Positions 1 through 10,973 of a stretch of DNA of 64,000 nucleotides are shown here, in pieces (positions within the stretch are counted from its first letter, which is position 1; the number at the start of each line of letters is the position of its first letter). The stretch is from Nitzschia sp. pyKryTriq1 (taxonomy: Eukaryota; Bacillariophyta; Bacillariophyceae; Bacillariales; Bacillariaceae): NCBI GenBank assembly GCA_956465555.1, contig OY101120.1, positions 1,178,001-1,242,000 on the forward strand, in the 5' to 3' direction. Under the pieces are notes generated by a model, which was not told the origin of the DNA, did not search any database, and saw nothing but the letters and a program-made list of their open reading frames with translations. The position numbers and the translations under genes are program-made.

Positions 1-3000
1 ACCACGAACAACGTTAGTAGAGCTGTCCTCCTATCCGCACCCACGTCGTCTTCCCCGAATTTCGTCTCTGCAGAAAAGCTTCAGGAGCTGCAAGATTCCG
101 TCAATATTGTTTCGGTGATTGAGGCCTACGGATTACCGCAGTTTCAACGAAGTGGAGAATTTCGGGCTACCTGTTTGTGTCCTTTCCATGATGACCACAA
201 CCCATCCATGTCCATTGACAGCGCAAGAGGGATTTTCAAGTGTTTTTCCTGTGGAGCAGGTGGGAATGTTTTCAGTTTTGTCCGCGATTACGCAAAGCTG
301 CAGGGTGAAGAAGTATCCTTCTACCAAGCTGTGAAAGTGGTCAACGACAGGTTTGCTTCACCTGGAAACGATGCTTTCGCACTAAATCTACCTCCTGGGA
401 TGAAAGAAATCACGCTACGAGATGGCTCCGCAAGTACTGCTTTTATTAAGAAGAATATGACAAGAACCACGACCACGAAAATCTTTGATACCAACAAGAA
501 GCGCATCATTTTGGCCAACGCAGCTGCTGCCGCCTTTTTTGAAGACTGTTTGGTGACTCGAGCGTCGGCGGGGCTCGCCAGAACTCACCTCCGAACGCGA
601 GGCATGTCGCCGCGGACAGTAAGGGCGTTTGCCATTGGCTATGCTCCGGATGCGTATTTTTCGAATGCCAGGAAAAGCGGGCCGCAGAGTTGGGGCGAGG
701 GAGGCCTTGTTCAACATCTACAACAAAAGGGGTTTACAACCACCGAAATTGTCGATGCTGGGCTAGCTACTGTCGTCAAAAAGGAGTCTAGCAGACCCAA
801 GAAGCAACAAGAGGAAAAATCAGAGACGAAAGATGTCCCTTTCTCTTCCCTCATTGATCGCTTTCGAGGGAGACTTATTGTGCCAATATTCGATGAATCT
901 GGATTGCAAGTTCTTGGGTTTGGTGGGCGTATACTTGAGTCACCTTTGGACGATCCTTCTCCTGGCAATTATACCCAGCCAAAATATTTGAACAGCCCCG
1001 AATCTCCGGTCTTTCAAAAGAAGAATATCCTCTTTGGTCAACACATGGCCCAAAAGGCATTGCGTTTTTGGGACAAAGAAGAGGGCATACCCCGAGCTGT
1101 CGTCATCGTGGAAGGTTACATGGACGCTATTGCACTGTGGCAAGCAGGGGTACGAGAAGCTGTTGCAAGCATGGGGACCGGTTTAACCACGGAGCAAATC
1201 ACAGCTACCGCCATTCTGGCAGGCAGTAAGAATGGTAAGAGTTTCACGCTTATTGGTACCTCGAGATGATCACAATCTGTCGAGACTAACGCACTTGCAT
1301 CATTTCTTGTTGAAGGGCGAGTCATTTTTTGTCTTGACAATGATCATGCTGGTATTGCTGCCACAGAACGCCTGTGTCGATCAGGTATCCTGTCATCTGT
1401 TGGAGAGTCGTACCCTGTAGAATTCCGAGTTGCTCGCCTACCTGAAAATGTCAAGGATCCCGCCGACTTCGTGGAAATGAACAGAGACAGCACAAAACTC
1501 GATGACCTATTCCGTAAAGAAGTTCTAGGAGATAGTTCACTTGAATGGACAGATTGGTATCAGAAACATATTCTGGATCAATACAATCAGACAGCGGGCG
1601 CTGGCGAAAGTGGAAGCTTTGCCGACATCATGGAACGCTTGGGCGGTTTTCTGGCGATGGTGAGGGACGAGCCAGACAGAAACAGGAGATTTCGACATAT
1701 AACCGATGTTTTGGCTGAAATTATTGCCGCTGGGAGTAACGAGACAGAAATTTCAGAGACCATGCGGCTACAGCTCGAGGCAGAGCTGAAGAGGAAAACA
1801 TCAATGAGAGCAAGGTCTAATCAAGGAGCTTCATTTCTTGCTTCACCCAACTCAGCCACTCCTAGAGACGACATCAGCCGAACGCTCGCAAGAATGGCAC
1901 CAAGGAATGATCCGCAACCCGAATTTCAATACCCGAAAAAAAGAGGAGTGAAAAACAAAAAGATAGTCCCGCAGGCTTCACTTCTTCCTTTTGAAAATGG
2001 TTATTCTTCTTTCGAACAAGAACCTGCGACGCCATTGAAATCAAACCGTCGTTTTCGGGCCAAGAACCTAGCTAAAAAGAAACCAGCTTTAACCCCCCAT
2101 TTTTCGGGTTTCGAGTTCAGCAACGATAACGACAAGAGATGGATGGACGACTTGGAATTAATGGTAAGCCCAGTGATACGCAGGCAGAATAGTATACAGT
2201 CAAGAAAGACCGGTCGCCTCACCATTTATCAACGCAGGGGAAAGCTCGAGCTTCGAAATCTCGGGAAGACCGCGACAGTGGTAGTAGCGAGATTGTGTAC
2301 TTCAATTCCAACGAATACCACGGTGGAAACTTCATCACGGAAGAGGCTTTGAGTGCTGGTTATTCCAACGGATTTGTACCCCGGGATCCAGGGCTTCTCA
2401 CCAAGGGAATCAACTCCATGGTTGATCTGAAAGAAGATCAAGTACTGGAGGCAGCAGAAAATGATTTGCTCCGCTGTCTGCTACGATTCCCGTCAGCGAG
2501 AGAATCACTGCAACGAATAATTGATGTCAATCTTTCGTCTGGTTCCGAAGATGAGATCATGTGGACACATCCGGAAAAGCTGTGGCTCTTTCGACGTCTT
2601 ACGAGCCAGGACCACGATTTAAAAGCATTCGGTCGTGGGAATTTGATTGAGTTTCAATCGTATCTTTCCAGCCAACAGGACGCTCTCCCTGGAGCAATAT
2701 CCGAACCAAATGAGCCTGAAAAGTCGGGACTTACTCGACAAAATCGCGAGAACGAAATGTCTCCATCGCCTTCCTTTGCTCAGGGAGACACGTCGGGACA
2801 TGGCATCGGCGGGGACGGAAAGACTATCGAACCAGCATCTACCACTGATGTAGAATCACAGCAAGCGATTACTCCACAACACGGTCGCATAGGTAGTTCC
2901 GTGATTCAGCAAAAAGGGAGACTTGATCATCTTTTCTACGAATGGTCTTCCGCGGAGGATGGTTTTGTGCTCCCGGAGGACAAGGTAGCGCTACGAGCAC

Positions 3001-3713
3001 AAGAGGCGTACTATACGATATTGTGGTCATCTGCTGTTCAAAGATTATCGAGAAGAAAGCAAGAACTGATAGACACCATGGCGATTATGTCGCCTGACAC
3101 AAACCACACGACTGAAGGCGGCGAACAAACGGCAGAAACGGGGATGCAGCTCAACGTTACACTACTTCAAGCTACAATTGGGCAAGATGCATATGAATCA
3201 CTGCGGGCGGATATACAGGATGCGACAGAGCAAGTTCAGTTACTGTCTGGTGCTTTGCAAGGTTTGTCGAGCCGCTTGATTCAGAAAGCATTGCCTGCCG
3301 ACGGCTGGCATTCACGGAAAATAAACAAAGACTACCAAGAACTGTCCGCTCGTCTTTCCCAGCACATGAACGAGCTTGAGAAATGGTCAATTCCTGAAAG
3401 CGAAGAAACAATCGGCGAAGATGAAGCTTACGAAACCATGCTCGAGCAAAATCAGCTGGAATGGGGGGATTTGTACGATGACGATCGGATGTGGTCATCG
3501 GACGACTTAGTGCAGTCACGTCTACCACCAGCTACGACTAGTCTGGTGCAAGTCGGTGGAGACGACGAGTCTATCGATTCTTTCTCGGAAAGAATGGAAC
3601 AGGAATGGGGATGGCTGGATAAAGCAACACTGGATAATTCAGATCAATCTAAAAAATCGGGGCCATACGAATTCGACGAACATGGCTGGGAAGAATATCT
3701 TGCGGGTACCTGA
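1..3713 (+). CDS. DnaG-type (bacterial-type) DNA primase, probably organellar; 5' end outside the window
   Basis: Makes RNA primers for DNA replication; a bacterial-type primase in an alga is expected in the plastid or mitochondrion (inference). The frame is open from base 1, so the true start and any targeting peptide lie upstream. Three exons fit: 1-1234, 1316-2163 and 2238-3713, with introns of 81 nt (branch-like gactaac near 1284) and 74 nt; both restore frame and domain continuity. A CHC2 zinc finger (CPFH, 17 residues, then CFSC) lies at about 175-255. The DnaG core signature KYLNSPESPVF follows at about 980-1010. Toprim motifs are VVIVEGYMDA (about 1099) and, across intron 1, FCLDNDHAG (about 1327-1353). 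After the core come about 700 residues of Ser/Glu-rich sequence, far longer than bacterial DnaG (about 600 aa in all). A Leu-rich stretch near 2450-2530 may be a helicase-binding region. Family certain; compartment inferred. Confidence 0.88.
1235..1315 (+). other. Intron 1 of the primase gene
   Basis: GTAAGA donor, TGAAG acceptor and a gactaac branch-like site about 30 nt before the acceptor. Removal joins the two halves of the Toprim fold in phase (phase 1) to give NGRVIFCLDND. Without it the frame stops at 1269. Confidence 0.85.
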
Positions 3714-3899
3714 TATCCTTCTCGGTGAGGAAGGAAGAAACCACCCTCTTTTCGTGGGGAACTAGATTCGAACTTTTCTAAAAGCTACAGTAGAATAAAA
3801 AAAATACGATCCATTATTGCCCTTGCAAAAAGTATACGAGTACTGTACTCTCTCCAGAATCTATATTATTATGTCTCTCTGACGACTCCTCTATACGTA

Positions 3900-4245
3900 G
3901 TAGCTACAAGTACTACTTTACCGGTAGACTGGTAGTAGTACAGTACAGTATTTGTAGAGGGGGTAGAGGTAGGGCCCTACCGGTACTGTACCGGTACCGG
4001 TGTACTTGTACCGGTACCTCTCTGTCGGCCGACCGTACAGTACCAGGTCTACACCCCGACGTGTACAGACGCAGGGTACACAGTACTGGTACCGGTACTG
4101 TACCTAACCTGATAGATACATACTTGTACCGGTACCCGACCCCCGTGGTAGGGTCAGGGATCAATAATTTATTGATCCGTGGGTAGGTTAGACCCCCACA
4201 GACGCTACCCTGTACCTGGTAGGTACAAGTATCAAACTCATGCAA
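3900..4245. repeat. Cluster of overlapping GTACCGGTAC-type palindromes
   Basis: Many overlapping copies of GTAC, GGTACC and TACCGGTA with short A/T-rich spacers. The units are self-complementary, so the block is palindromic at several scales and could fold into many small hairpins. No fixed period is visible. Confidence 0.8.
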
Positions 4246-4589
4246 AACATCAAGAGCCTAGATTTTATGGAACGGCACTGCAGAATCTCGTTCTGACCGA
4301 TCGACAATCTTCTCACAATTTCGACAATTCGACGTATCGCTGGAATCTAGAAGAGTAGAGTAAAAAGCTTTCCCACCCGCCCACACCTTTAAGGGCAAGG
4401 CGAGCACTACTGTACCAAACCAAATTCAAGCAGAATTGGGCTCGGTCGGTCTTAGCACCCAGTTACCTGCCCGTATGTCTGACTTCACCTACCGGTACGG
4501 TGGTACCCCACCGACTGTATGCATGGCGGTGGGGCCCTCCTTTACGGTATGCGTACTGGCGCGTGCTTACTGGCCGAGGCGTAGCTTGG

Positions 4590-4765
4590 GAATCTTGGAT
4601 TCTGAGCGTACCGGTACCAGGTACACAAGGAGGGTACGCTGGCTGTACCTGTGCTTGTACGCCCGTACAGGTGGTACCGGTAGTACCGGTAGTACCGGTA
4701 CAGTACTCAGTACTGCACATTCCGGTAGACCAGGTACCTGGTACCAGGTACCAGGTACTGGCCGA
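4590..4765. repeat. GGTACC/TACCGGTA cluster with a short tandem core
   Basis: Contains a local tandem array of the 9-mer ggtagtacc (about 4672-4700), then ggtacctggtaccaggtacc near 4732-4755. Same motif family as the cluster at 3900-4245. Confidence 0.8.
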
Positions 4766-5796
4766 AGGATGTCGGATGACGGATGACGTGCACCTTGTGA
4801 TGACGCAGCCAGAAGATTGTTTTGCAATCGCATTCGGAAACCAAGAGGTCTCGTTTTTCTCTGCCAGCAGTGCAAGCAACGCATTTTTAAAGTTTCGAAA
4901 GAACATGAAAAGAATGATCCGATCGTTCTCTTGATAAGAGTCAATGACAAACTGATAATTATGCACATGTCCCTTCATTTAACGACTTTGGCAATCGAAT
5001 CGGTTTTTGGCGGCCAGCCGTGTGTCTTGGAATAGTTATTTAGCCACATCGAGACACCCCAAGACCAAAAAATTTACACTGCAACCATTGGTTCTCTCAT
5101 ACGGTACCGGTACAACTACCAGTACTGTAGACTACGGTACCGGTACTGTCGGGTTGCACCAACCGTAGATTTGGAATATTCGCGCGCGCCTGCCACTACT
5201 CACCAGGTCGTGCAAGCGTCTACGGCACTGCGGTATGGAATCATTGAATGACCAAGAATACAATCTGTTGAGACAAATGACAGACATGTGCTACATATAA
5301 TGACGTTCGGAGTATCCACGTCCCCCGCCGAAAATCACGAGCCAAATTGCCCAAAGTATCATAGTGACAACCAGACGAGTCGGTCAAAACGACTGGCTGA
5401 ATGATTATATTCGTGTATTAATATCAAATAAAACTCAAATTAATTGAAGCCAACGGTTAAGGGCACATATCGATTTAACGTAATGGTGGGCGAAAATGCT
5501 GGATGTCGATTTCAAAGCTCGTCGGAGTTGTTCCAAAAAAATTCCTTTGGCCAAGTCCACAAGAACTTTGCAAGTCTATTGGCTGTCCCCTATCCAGACA
5601 GACGGAGAGCCTCATCATCATCACAACACCGAACGAGCCATAACACCGAAGCAACGCATAGCCTCGAACCTCGCACCCCAGAATCAAAGACACAAGTCCC
5701 TCCCTTTGTATTCATACTTCAGGATTTGATTTGGATCCTCTAGACCTTACGTAGTAATCGTATATCATTCAACCGAAAAGGAGAAGAATCTGAAAA

Positions 5797-6781
5797 ATGA
5801 CGCTGAACCGTTCAACCAGTTTGACAACATTGCTACTGCTGTCGTTATCCTTCCTGGCGACTTTGGTTAACGCACAAAACGGACAAGTGTGTCCCCTGTG
5901 TGCTACAGCTGCCGATCTTCCACGCAGGTGGGACATCGCTGTCCCAGGAGATGGACGGACTTGCCGAGACATCTACCTGTACCTTGGAGACATGAGTCCT
6001 AATAATGCTCTATGGTGAGTGCATCGCAGTACTGTGCGAGGCCGTATTTTGAGACTTTTCTTTCGCCAGTTCGTCTGACTGATCCCCAACCCTTCTCCCA
6101 ATCGTTTTTTGTGTCGACAGCCAAGCAACTAAAGACAAGGCTCAAACCATATGCTGTGGTGCCGAGGATCCGAATATTGACTACCCTCCAACGAATCCTC
6201 CAGTCTACACCGGACCGGTTGGAAACGAACCTACTTGTCCCATTTGTGGAACAATGGAGTACCCTGGAATCCCTAATGCTTTCATCGTAGCTCGTTATGT
6301 TGGAGAATACACCTGTGATCAGCTGTATGGACGTGGTCTCAATGGGATGACACCTGACTTCATGTGTGGACCTCTACAAGACTTCGCCGCACCGGTTTGC
6401 GGATGTGGACAGTTTAATCCTAGATGCCGAGAGAACTCGAACAACTGCTGGGGAAACCCCGGCGCTCCCGTGGCATCACCTGTGAGCCGACCTGTTGCGG
6501 CGCCTACTCAAGTGACGTCGCCAACGGTACAGCAACCTGTTTCGTCTCCAGTCAACGTCCAACCAACAATTTTCAATAGGAAGACACCGCCACAGGGAGG
6601 CAAGTACTCAACGAAACTTTCTGATGGTCGTGGAGGTTCCGCTAGTGTTCTTCGTGGAGGAAGAAGAGGGGAAGAAAGTGAACTACCTGATGATTTCGAT
6701 GAAGATCTTCCAGAGACACCCGAGGGCTTGGAATTCGACTTTCGAGTGGTTGAGAAGGACGAACAGGATTCATCACATTAA
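5797..6781 (+). CDS. Secreted Cys-rich protein with two copies of a six-Cys domain
   Basis: Two exons, 5797-6014 and 6121-6781, separated by a 106-nt GT-AG intron (phase 2), give 292 aa. A signal peptide (hydrophobic core LLLLSLSFLATLV, likely cut after VNA) heads the protein. Two repeats follow, each with six Cys. Repeat 1 begins CPLCATAAD and ends ICCG; repeat 2 begins CPICGTMEY and ends VCGCG. Both have exactly 16 residues between Cys 3 and Cys 4 and 10 between Cys 4 and Cys 5. A Pro/Ser/Thr/Val linker (about residues 185-225, likely glycosylated) leads to an acidic C-terminus. The intron falls just before Cys 4 of repeat 1. The same domain recurs in the gene at 15473. I do not recognise a named family; an extracellular or wall-associated role is inferred. 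Confidence 0.8.
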
Positions 6782-8827
6782 ACGTGCGATGGGTTGACTC
6801 GCAACCATTTCCTTTTGCTATCTACTTCTTTCGATCCGCGAGGTTCCGTTCCTCGCTGTATTCCATGGCGTCACGGTGAAAAATAGGCCCCTGCTGGCCA
6901 CCCTTGTAAACTAGGTATCCACATATAAACTCCATTGTACTTTCTGGAACATTCAAGCAGAAATGGTTCATTCGTCCAGAGCAGAAGCTCGTTGAGGAGT
7001 ACCAGTACGGCGAGCGTCTCGGATACAGTAGGATTGAAGAAGCTCCTACAGCCATTTCTGGATACATGATTTGCTTTCCGCGAAAAGTTGGACTGCGGCG
7101 GCGTTCCCCTGAAATTATAGGTGTTCGATTTCCAACTATTTTCATACCAATTCCAAGCACTATGTACTCCTACTAGGGTGACTGGGTACCAAATACAGGA
7201 CGTGGACGTGGGGTCTGAGCTCTCTCAATAAGGTACACATCCACATTGAATGATCCTATCATGTTGTTACTTTGCTAGTACTAGTAGTTTTCGTTACAAC
7301 TACAGTAGAGTACAGGTACATACTTGTACTGCTGCTCTACTAGAGAGCTGATGCCCTATTTCAGAAGCATCGTCGTCCGGGACATGGTAGTACGATTAGT
7401 TCCTGATCGGTTCTTCGTATTCCTCTTCTCTATGAGTTTGTACGTATCATAAACTCCTATTTATTTTAGTCTACAAGCAAATACCATAGCACCTCATCAA
7501 CAAAAAAGCCAAAAGCAACCCGAAGCCGCCGGAAGAGATCTGTCTTGTTGTCCGAGGGCCTGGTCCGAGCTTTGCTTGGGCGCACCAGAGTTTGTGGACT
7601 GGACGGTGGAGGACGCGATCGATCGATCCGTTTTCCACCAACCACACACGCACGGCGCCAGCAGTGTACCTGGTACGTACAGTACGGTACAGTACAACAC
7701 AAGTACTGTACGGTACCGGTTCTGTACAGACCGGTACATTTATTAGAAGATGGTTCTCTGCACACGCCACCACACCCACGCACGGCGACGCCACGGCGAT
7801 GATGATGATTTCGAATTTCGAGCTCTCTCATCTCGCTCAGGGGTCCAAAGCGCACGAAGCTCGAAGCTTCATACCCCTTCTGAGTTCTGAGCTCTTCGCG
7901 CGCTATGGACCCCTGATCTCGCTCGGATCTACCGGTACGAGTACTACATACTGTGCCGGTAGTACCGGGGGTACCTGGTACGGTATCGGAGGGACCTTCT
8001 CCTTCAAAAAAAAAAAAAAACACGTCGACAGTCGACCAGCGGTTAGCAGTGAACGAAAGGGCGCCATTTTTACTGGTCATTTAACCGATAATTTCAACGG
8101 ATAGTTAGTGCGCATACGGTACCAGGAACAGAACGTACCTGGTTCAGTACATGCAGTACCTACCGGTAGAAACAAAAAATAATAATAATGATCCGGGATC
8201 TCGAGATTTTTAGCGCTGCGCGCGCTCACTTTGTAGCGTAGCCGCGTGTTTTGCATATCCAATGGATAGGCCAACATTGAGAATTCTACATATCCGAATA
8301 ATTTTTATGATGTATCCAATCGATAGTGTCTGTCGTGTCTGCGGCGTCTGTTTGTTCTTCTCCTCCCTTTTCGTCCTTTTTCCGTCTGTCATCCCTTTCG
8401 GTTCATTTGGTCGGCTCTCCTTCCCCCTTTTCATCGGTACTCGTAAAATCCGACTGATTACAAAATAACGTGATCGGATGCATACGAACATACATACGGT
8501 CATTATGAAGCTAACAGGGATCAATAAATACGAGGGATGTGCCAAGCGCATAGAAGGCGAAATTCCCTTCGTGGCAGAAAGCAAGCCATCTTCATCACGG
8601 CGCATCACGCACAATTGTTTTCCGTGTTGTTAAATCCCCGTAAAACGCCAAAAGGTGAGGCTGCTCGTCTCGCCCACGCGATAACACGTGTTGTAGTAAC
8701 TACCTTTCCGGCAATGGATCACTAGCACCAAATTAAACAACTGACATTACAAATTGTCTAAGTATGGTTAGGTGGAGTGTGCTGTGCAAAGGTATAAGAA
8801 CATTCAGATCTGTTTAAGATCGTTTCA

Positions 8828-8922
8828 GAGCTCGGCCAATTTTACATAGTGATATCGCGAGGGAGGCCAATTTTACATAGAAAAAATCTCCCACAATATT
8901 ACTATGTAAATTGGCCGAGCTC
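8828..8922. repeat. Imperfect inverted repeat (about 22-nt arms) with an internal direct copy
   Basis: The left arm at 8828-8850 reads gagctcggccaatttt then acatagt. The right arm at 8901-8922 is its reverse complement with one T missing. A third, direct copy of ggccaattttacatag lies at 8865-8880 in the loop. The arrangement suggests a small foldback element or a regulatory hairpin. Confidence 0.75.
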
Positions 8923-9012
8923 TCAATGATCGTAACCAGCTCTGAAGGTTATACTATTACACACGATTCCTCTTACCGTACTTTCACTGTACTAGTACGA
9001 GCCTTCGCCGGG

Positions 9013-9111
9013 CTTTATGGAGTAACTGTTGTATTTACTATCAACTCGTAGTCTACTAGCAGTCAATCTCTCTACTGTACGTTCTTATTCGTTAGAGGTT
9101 ACTCCATAAAG
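9013..9111. repeat. Perfect 14-nt inverted repeat
   Basis: ctttatggagtaac at 9013-9026 and its exact reverse complement gttactccataaag at 9098-9111 enclose 71 nt. It sits about 350 nt upstream of the GYF-domain gene. Confidence 0.75.
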
Positions 9112-9464
9112 TGAGCTTGCGATCCTTTGTACCGATCCGTCAAGCTGTTGTCTTTCCTGTCCGCAGTCATAATGTCTCGTCTCGATGACTCCAGCGGATC
9201 TTTGACTAAGTTGATTCGGCCACGAAGGGAATTTTTCTTTTCACGAGCCATCGCGCGGCTTGGCACATCCCTCGTATTTATTGATCCCTGGAAGCTAAGC
9301 GAAGCGTATCCAAAATTCAGAAACAACAAAAACATCGACAATGGCACAATTATCGTTCGCATCAACAAACCAATCAATAGCATACATATTTCAGGCAATA
9401 CAACCGTCTCTTCAAGCTGTAGATCGTTGTATCTCAAGAAGTCTTCGCTGTTCGCGCTCCAAGA

Positions 9465-10658
9465 ATGCCATCCGTCAAATTTGCTCCATCGGTGGACGAG
9501 GACCGGCCGTCTCAAAAGCGTCGAAGAGACGAGGAAAGCGAATCAGGGGCTGCAGGACGAGGCGATAGTATTTTGATGGATGATGATTCCCCTAAGAAGC
9601 AAAAGAAACTCAGACCAAATGAGGATGAATTGGACGATCTTGACGACTGGAAAGAAGAAGATGACGAGGACGACAAAAATGGCGTGCTGCCATCTGAGAA
9701 GGAGCTACTGGAGGCTAAACGGCAGAGACGTCAAAATCGCAATGCGTTGGATGCTGATGGAAAGACAAAAATTGACGACATGACGAGCCTGGCGGCTGAG
9801 GGTATACAGGTTGAACCCTTTCATATGAAGAATGAAGAGTCGGATGGTACAGGATTCTTTGATGGGGATACGTACGTTTTTCGCAAACACAACGTAGAGG
9901 AGGGAGAGGACGAAGAGCCGGATGCATGGCTTGACCGGCTCCGGGAAGATGAAGAGGAAGGGAAAAAATCACTGTACCAGGCTCCGGTTGCCAAGCCAAA
10001 AACCGCGGAGACGCCCAGCAAAGAGTCGATGGATGATCTGACGAAAGAACAGCTATACAGGAAGATTCTTCCCCTTCTAAGCGAAAAAGAGTCCGTGTCG
10101 CAAGCCTTGATTCGTTATGGCCGCCTGATCAAACCCGCTCGTGGCGCAAAGGGGGTCTCGGCAGATGCGTCCCAATTGGTTGCTCAAAGCTCGGCCAAGG
10201 GATACTTGAATGAACTTACAGGCGCCGCGAATGCATTGTTGCTCAGGGGGGAAGTCGAAATTTACCAAGCTACAAAACCTGATATCGAACGCTTTTTGCC
10301 GACGTCCCAATTCCAAACACCAGCCGGCACAAAACGCCTTATTGAGAAGCAGCCACCTGCGAAATGGGAATACCAAGGGAATCAGGATGGGGTCAACCAC
10401 GGACCCTACACAACGGAGCAAATGCTTGAATGGGTGAAAGCTGGATACTTTGTCGGGGCACAGCGAGTCAAAATACGCACAATACGCGAAGGACAAAAGG
10501 AAGTTTCCACTCAGGAGGACCTATTGGCGGATCTGCTAGATGACGACGATGAAGAAGACAATGGAGATGCTAAGAGCGAGAGAGTACTTGTAAAGGGCGA
10601 ATGGCAGTGGTCGAATGAGGTTGATTTCGGTGCTTATTTACCACTCCCAAACTGCTAA
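9465..10658 (+). CDS. Lin1/CD2BP2-like U5 snRNP protein with GYF domain
   Basis: Component associated with the U5 snRNP (CD2BP2, also U5-52K; yeast Lin1), which binds Pro-rich ligands through its GYF domain and leaves before the active spliceosome forms. Single exon, 397 aa. The N-terminus is charged and matches the family layout: KFAPSVDEDR at the start, KRRRDEESE, a strongly acidic stretch, then TGFFDGDTYVFRK with the acidic EEGEDEEPDAWLDRL block. The GYF domain lies at about residues 298-360, with the W-x-Y...DG...HGPYT...M..W...GYF pattern visible. The ATG at 9465 opens directly into the conserved N-terminal motif; an overlapping frame starting at 9127 is a shadow in the leader. Confidence 0.88.
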   Translation: MPSVKFAPSVDEDRPSQKRRRDEESESGAAGRGDSILMDDDSPKKQKKLRPNEDELDDLDDWKEEDDEDDKNGVLPSEKELLEAKRQRRQNRNALDADGKTKIDDMTSLAAEGIQVEPFHMKNEESDGTGFFDGDTYVFRKHNVEEGEDEEPDAWLDRLREDEEEGKKSLYQAPVAKPKTAETPSKESMDDLTKEQLYRKILPLLSEKESVSQALIRYGRLIKPARGAKGVSADASQLVAQSSAKGYLNELTGAANALLLRGEVEIYQATKPDIERFLPTSQFQTPAGTKRLIEKQPPAKWEYQGNQDGVNHGPYTTEQMLEWVKAGYFVGAQRVKIRTIREGQKEVSTQEDLLADLLDDDDEEDNGDAKSERVLVKGEWQWSNEVDFGAYLPLPNC

Positions 10659-10973
10659 ATCGAACCCATCACCGGAGTATATGGTAGGATTTTAGCTACG
10701 GGCACATGCCATAAAGGCAAGCAATATCATAGGGTTGCGAGAGGAGTGCTACAGGCTGGAAAATAAAAGGCAGCATACCTTCGAATGCCTCCAGAGACAG
10801 CACTACGGCAACGCCTGCGGAAGACATTCACGATCCAACAAGGTACAAACACCAGTTGCAGCAGCGCAACGGGGGTACCGCCTTTCGGATCTCTTGTGAT
10901 GGCGTACCGGTACCGGTAGCGAATAATAAGTTGGTGCGCGGATAAGAATAAATCTCACTGTTGCCGTTCCAAC
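10659..10973. other. Convergent 3' spacer without a gene
   Basis: About 315 bases between the GYF gene and the cyclin. It carries a short taccggtaccggtag motif near 10905-10919 and no coding signal. This is one of the few convergent spacers that contains the motif. Confidence 0.6.

Larger units (their letters stand above)
3714..5796. other. Intergenic, repeat-rich, no supported gene
   Basis: About 2.1 kb between the primase and the secreted Cys-rich gene. It is dominated by short palindromic motifs (GTAC, GGTACC, TACCGGTA) at 3900-4245, 4590-4765 and 5100-5155. Open frames here are repeat translations rich in Val-Pro-Gly-Thr on both strands and match no family. The last 350 bases are probably promoter and 5' UTR of the next gene. 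Confidence 0.7.
6782..9464. other. Intergenic region, 2.7 kb, no supported gene
   Basis: Holds GTACCGGTAC-type clusters near 7665-7740, 7925-7990 and 8105-8165, a poly-A run at about 8006-8020, a pyrimidine-rich stretch at 8335-8440, and two inverted repeats (8828-8922 and 9013-9111). A 112-codon minus-strand ORF at 6822-7160 has no recognisable content and was not called. The final few hundred bases are promoter and 5' UTR of the GYF-domain gene. Confidence 0.6.

Noticed and set aside
4463-4978. 171-codon minus-strand ORF and overlapping plus-strand ORFs
   Set aside because: They translate the GGTACC/TACCGGTA repeats on both strands (Val-Pro-Gly-Thr-rich) and match no family.
5444-5743. 99-codon plus-strand ORF
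   Set aside because: Leader region of the secreted Cys-rich gene; several frames are open and none has motif content.
6822-7160. 112-codon minus-strand ORF
   Set aside because: No recognisable motif, opposite strand also open, adjacent to the 3' end of a real gene; no support for expression.
7466-8104. Long ORFs on both strands (204 and 170 codons)
   Set aside because: They run through palindromic repeats and mirror each other; no family signal.
8210-8614. 134-codon minus-strand ORF
   Set aside because: Overlaps a pyrimidine-rich tract that yields Lys/Arg-rich nonsense on the minus strand.
9127-9576. 149-codon ORF overlapping the start of the GYF-domain gene
   Set aside because: Different frame from the conserved product; likely leader shadow.
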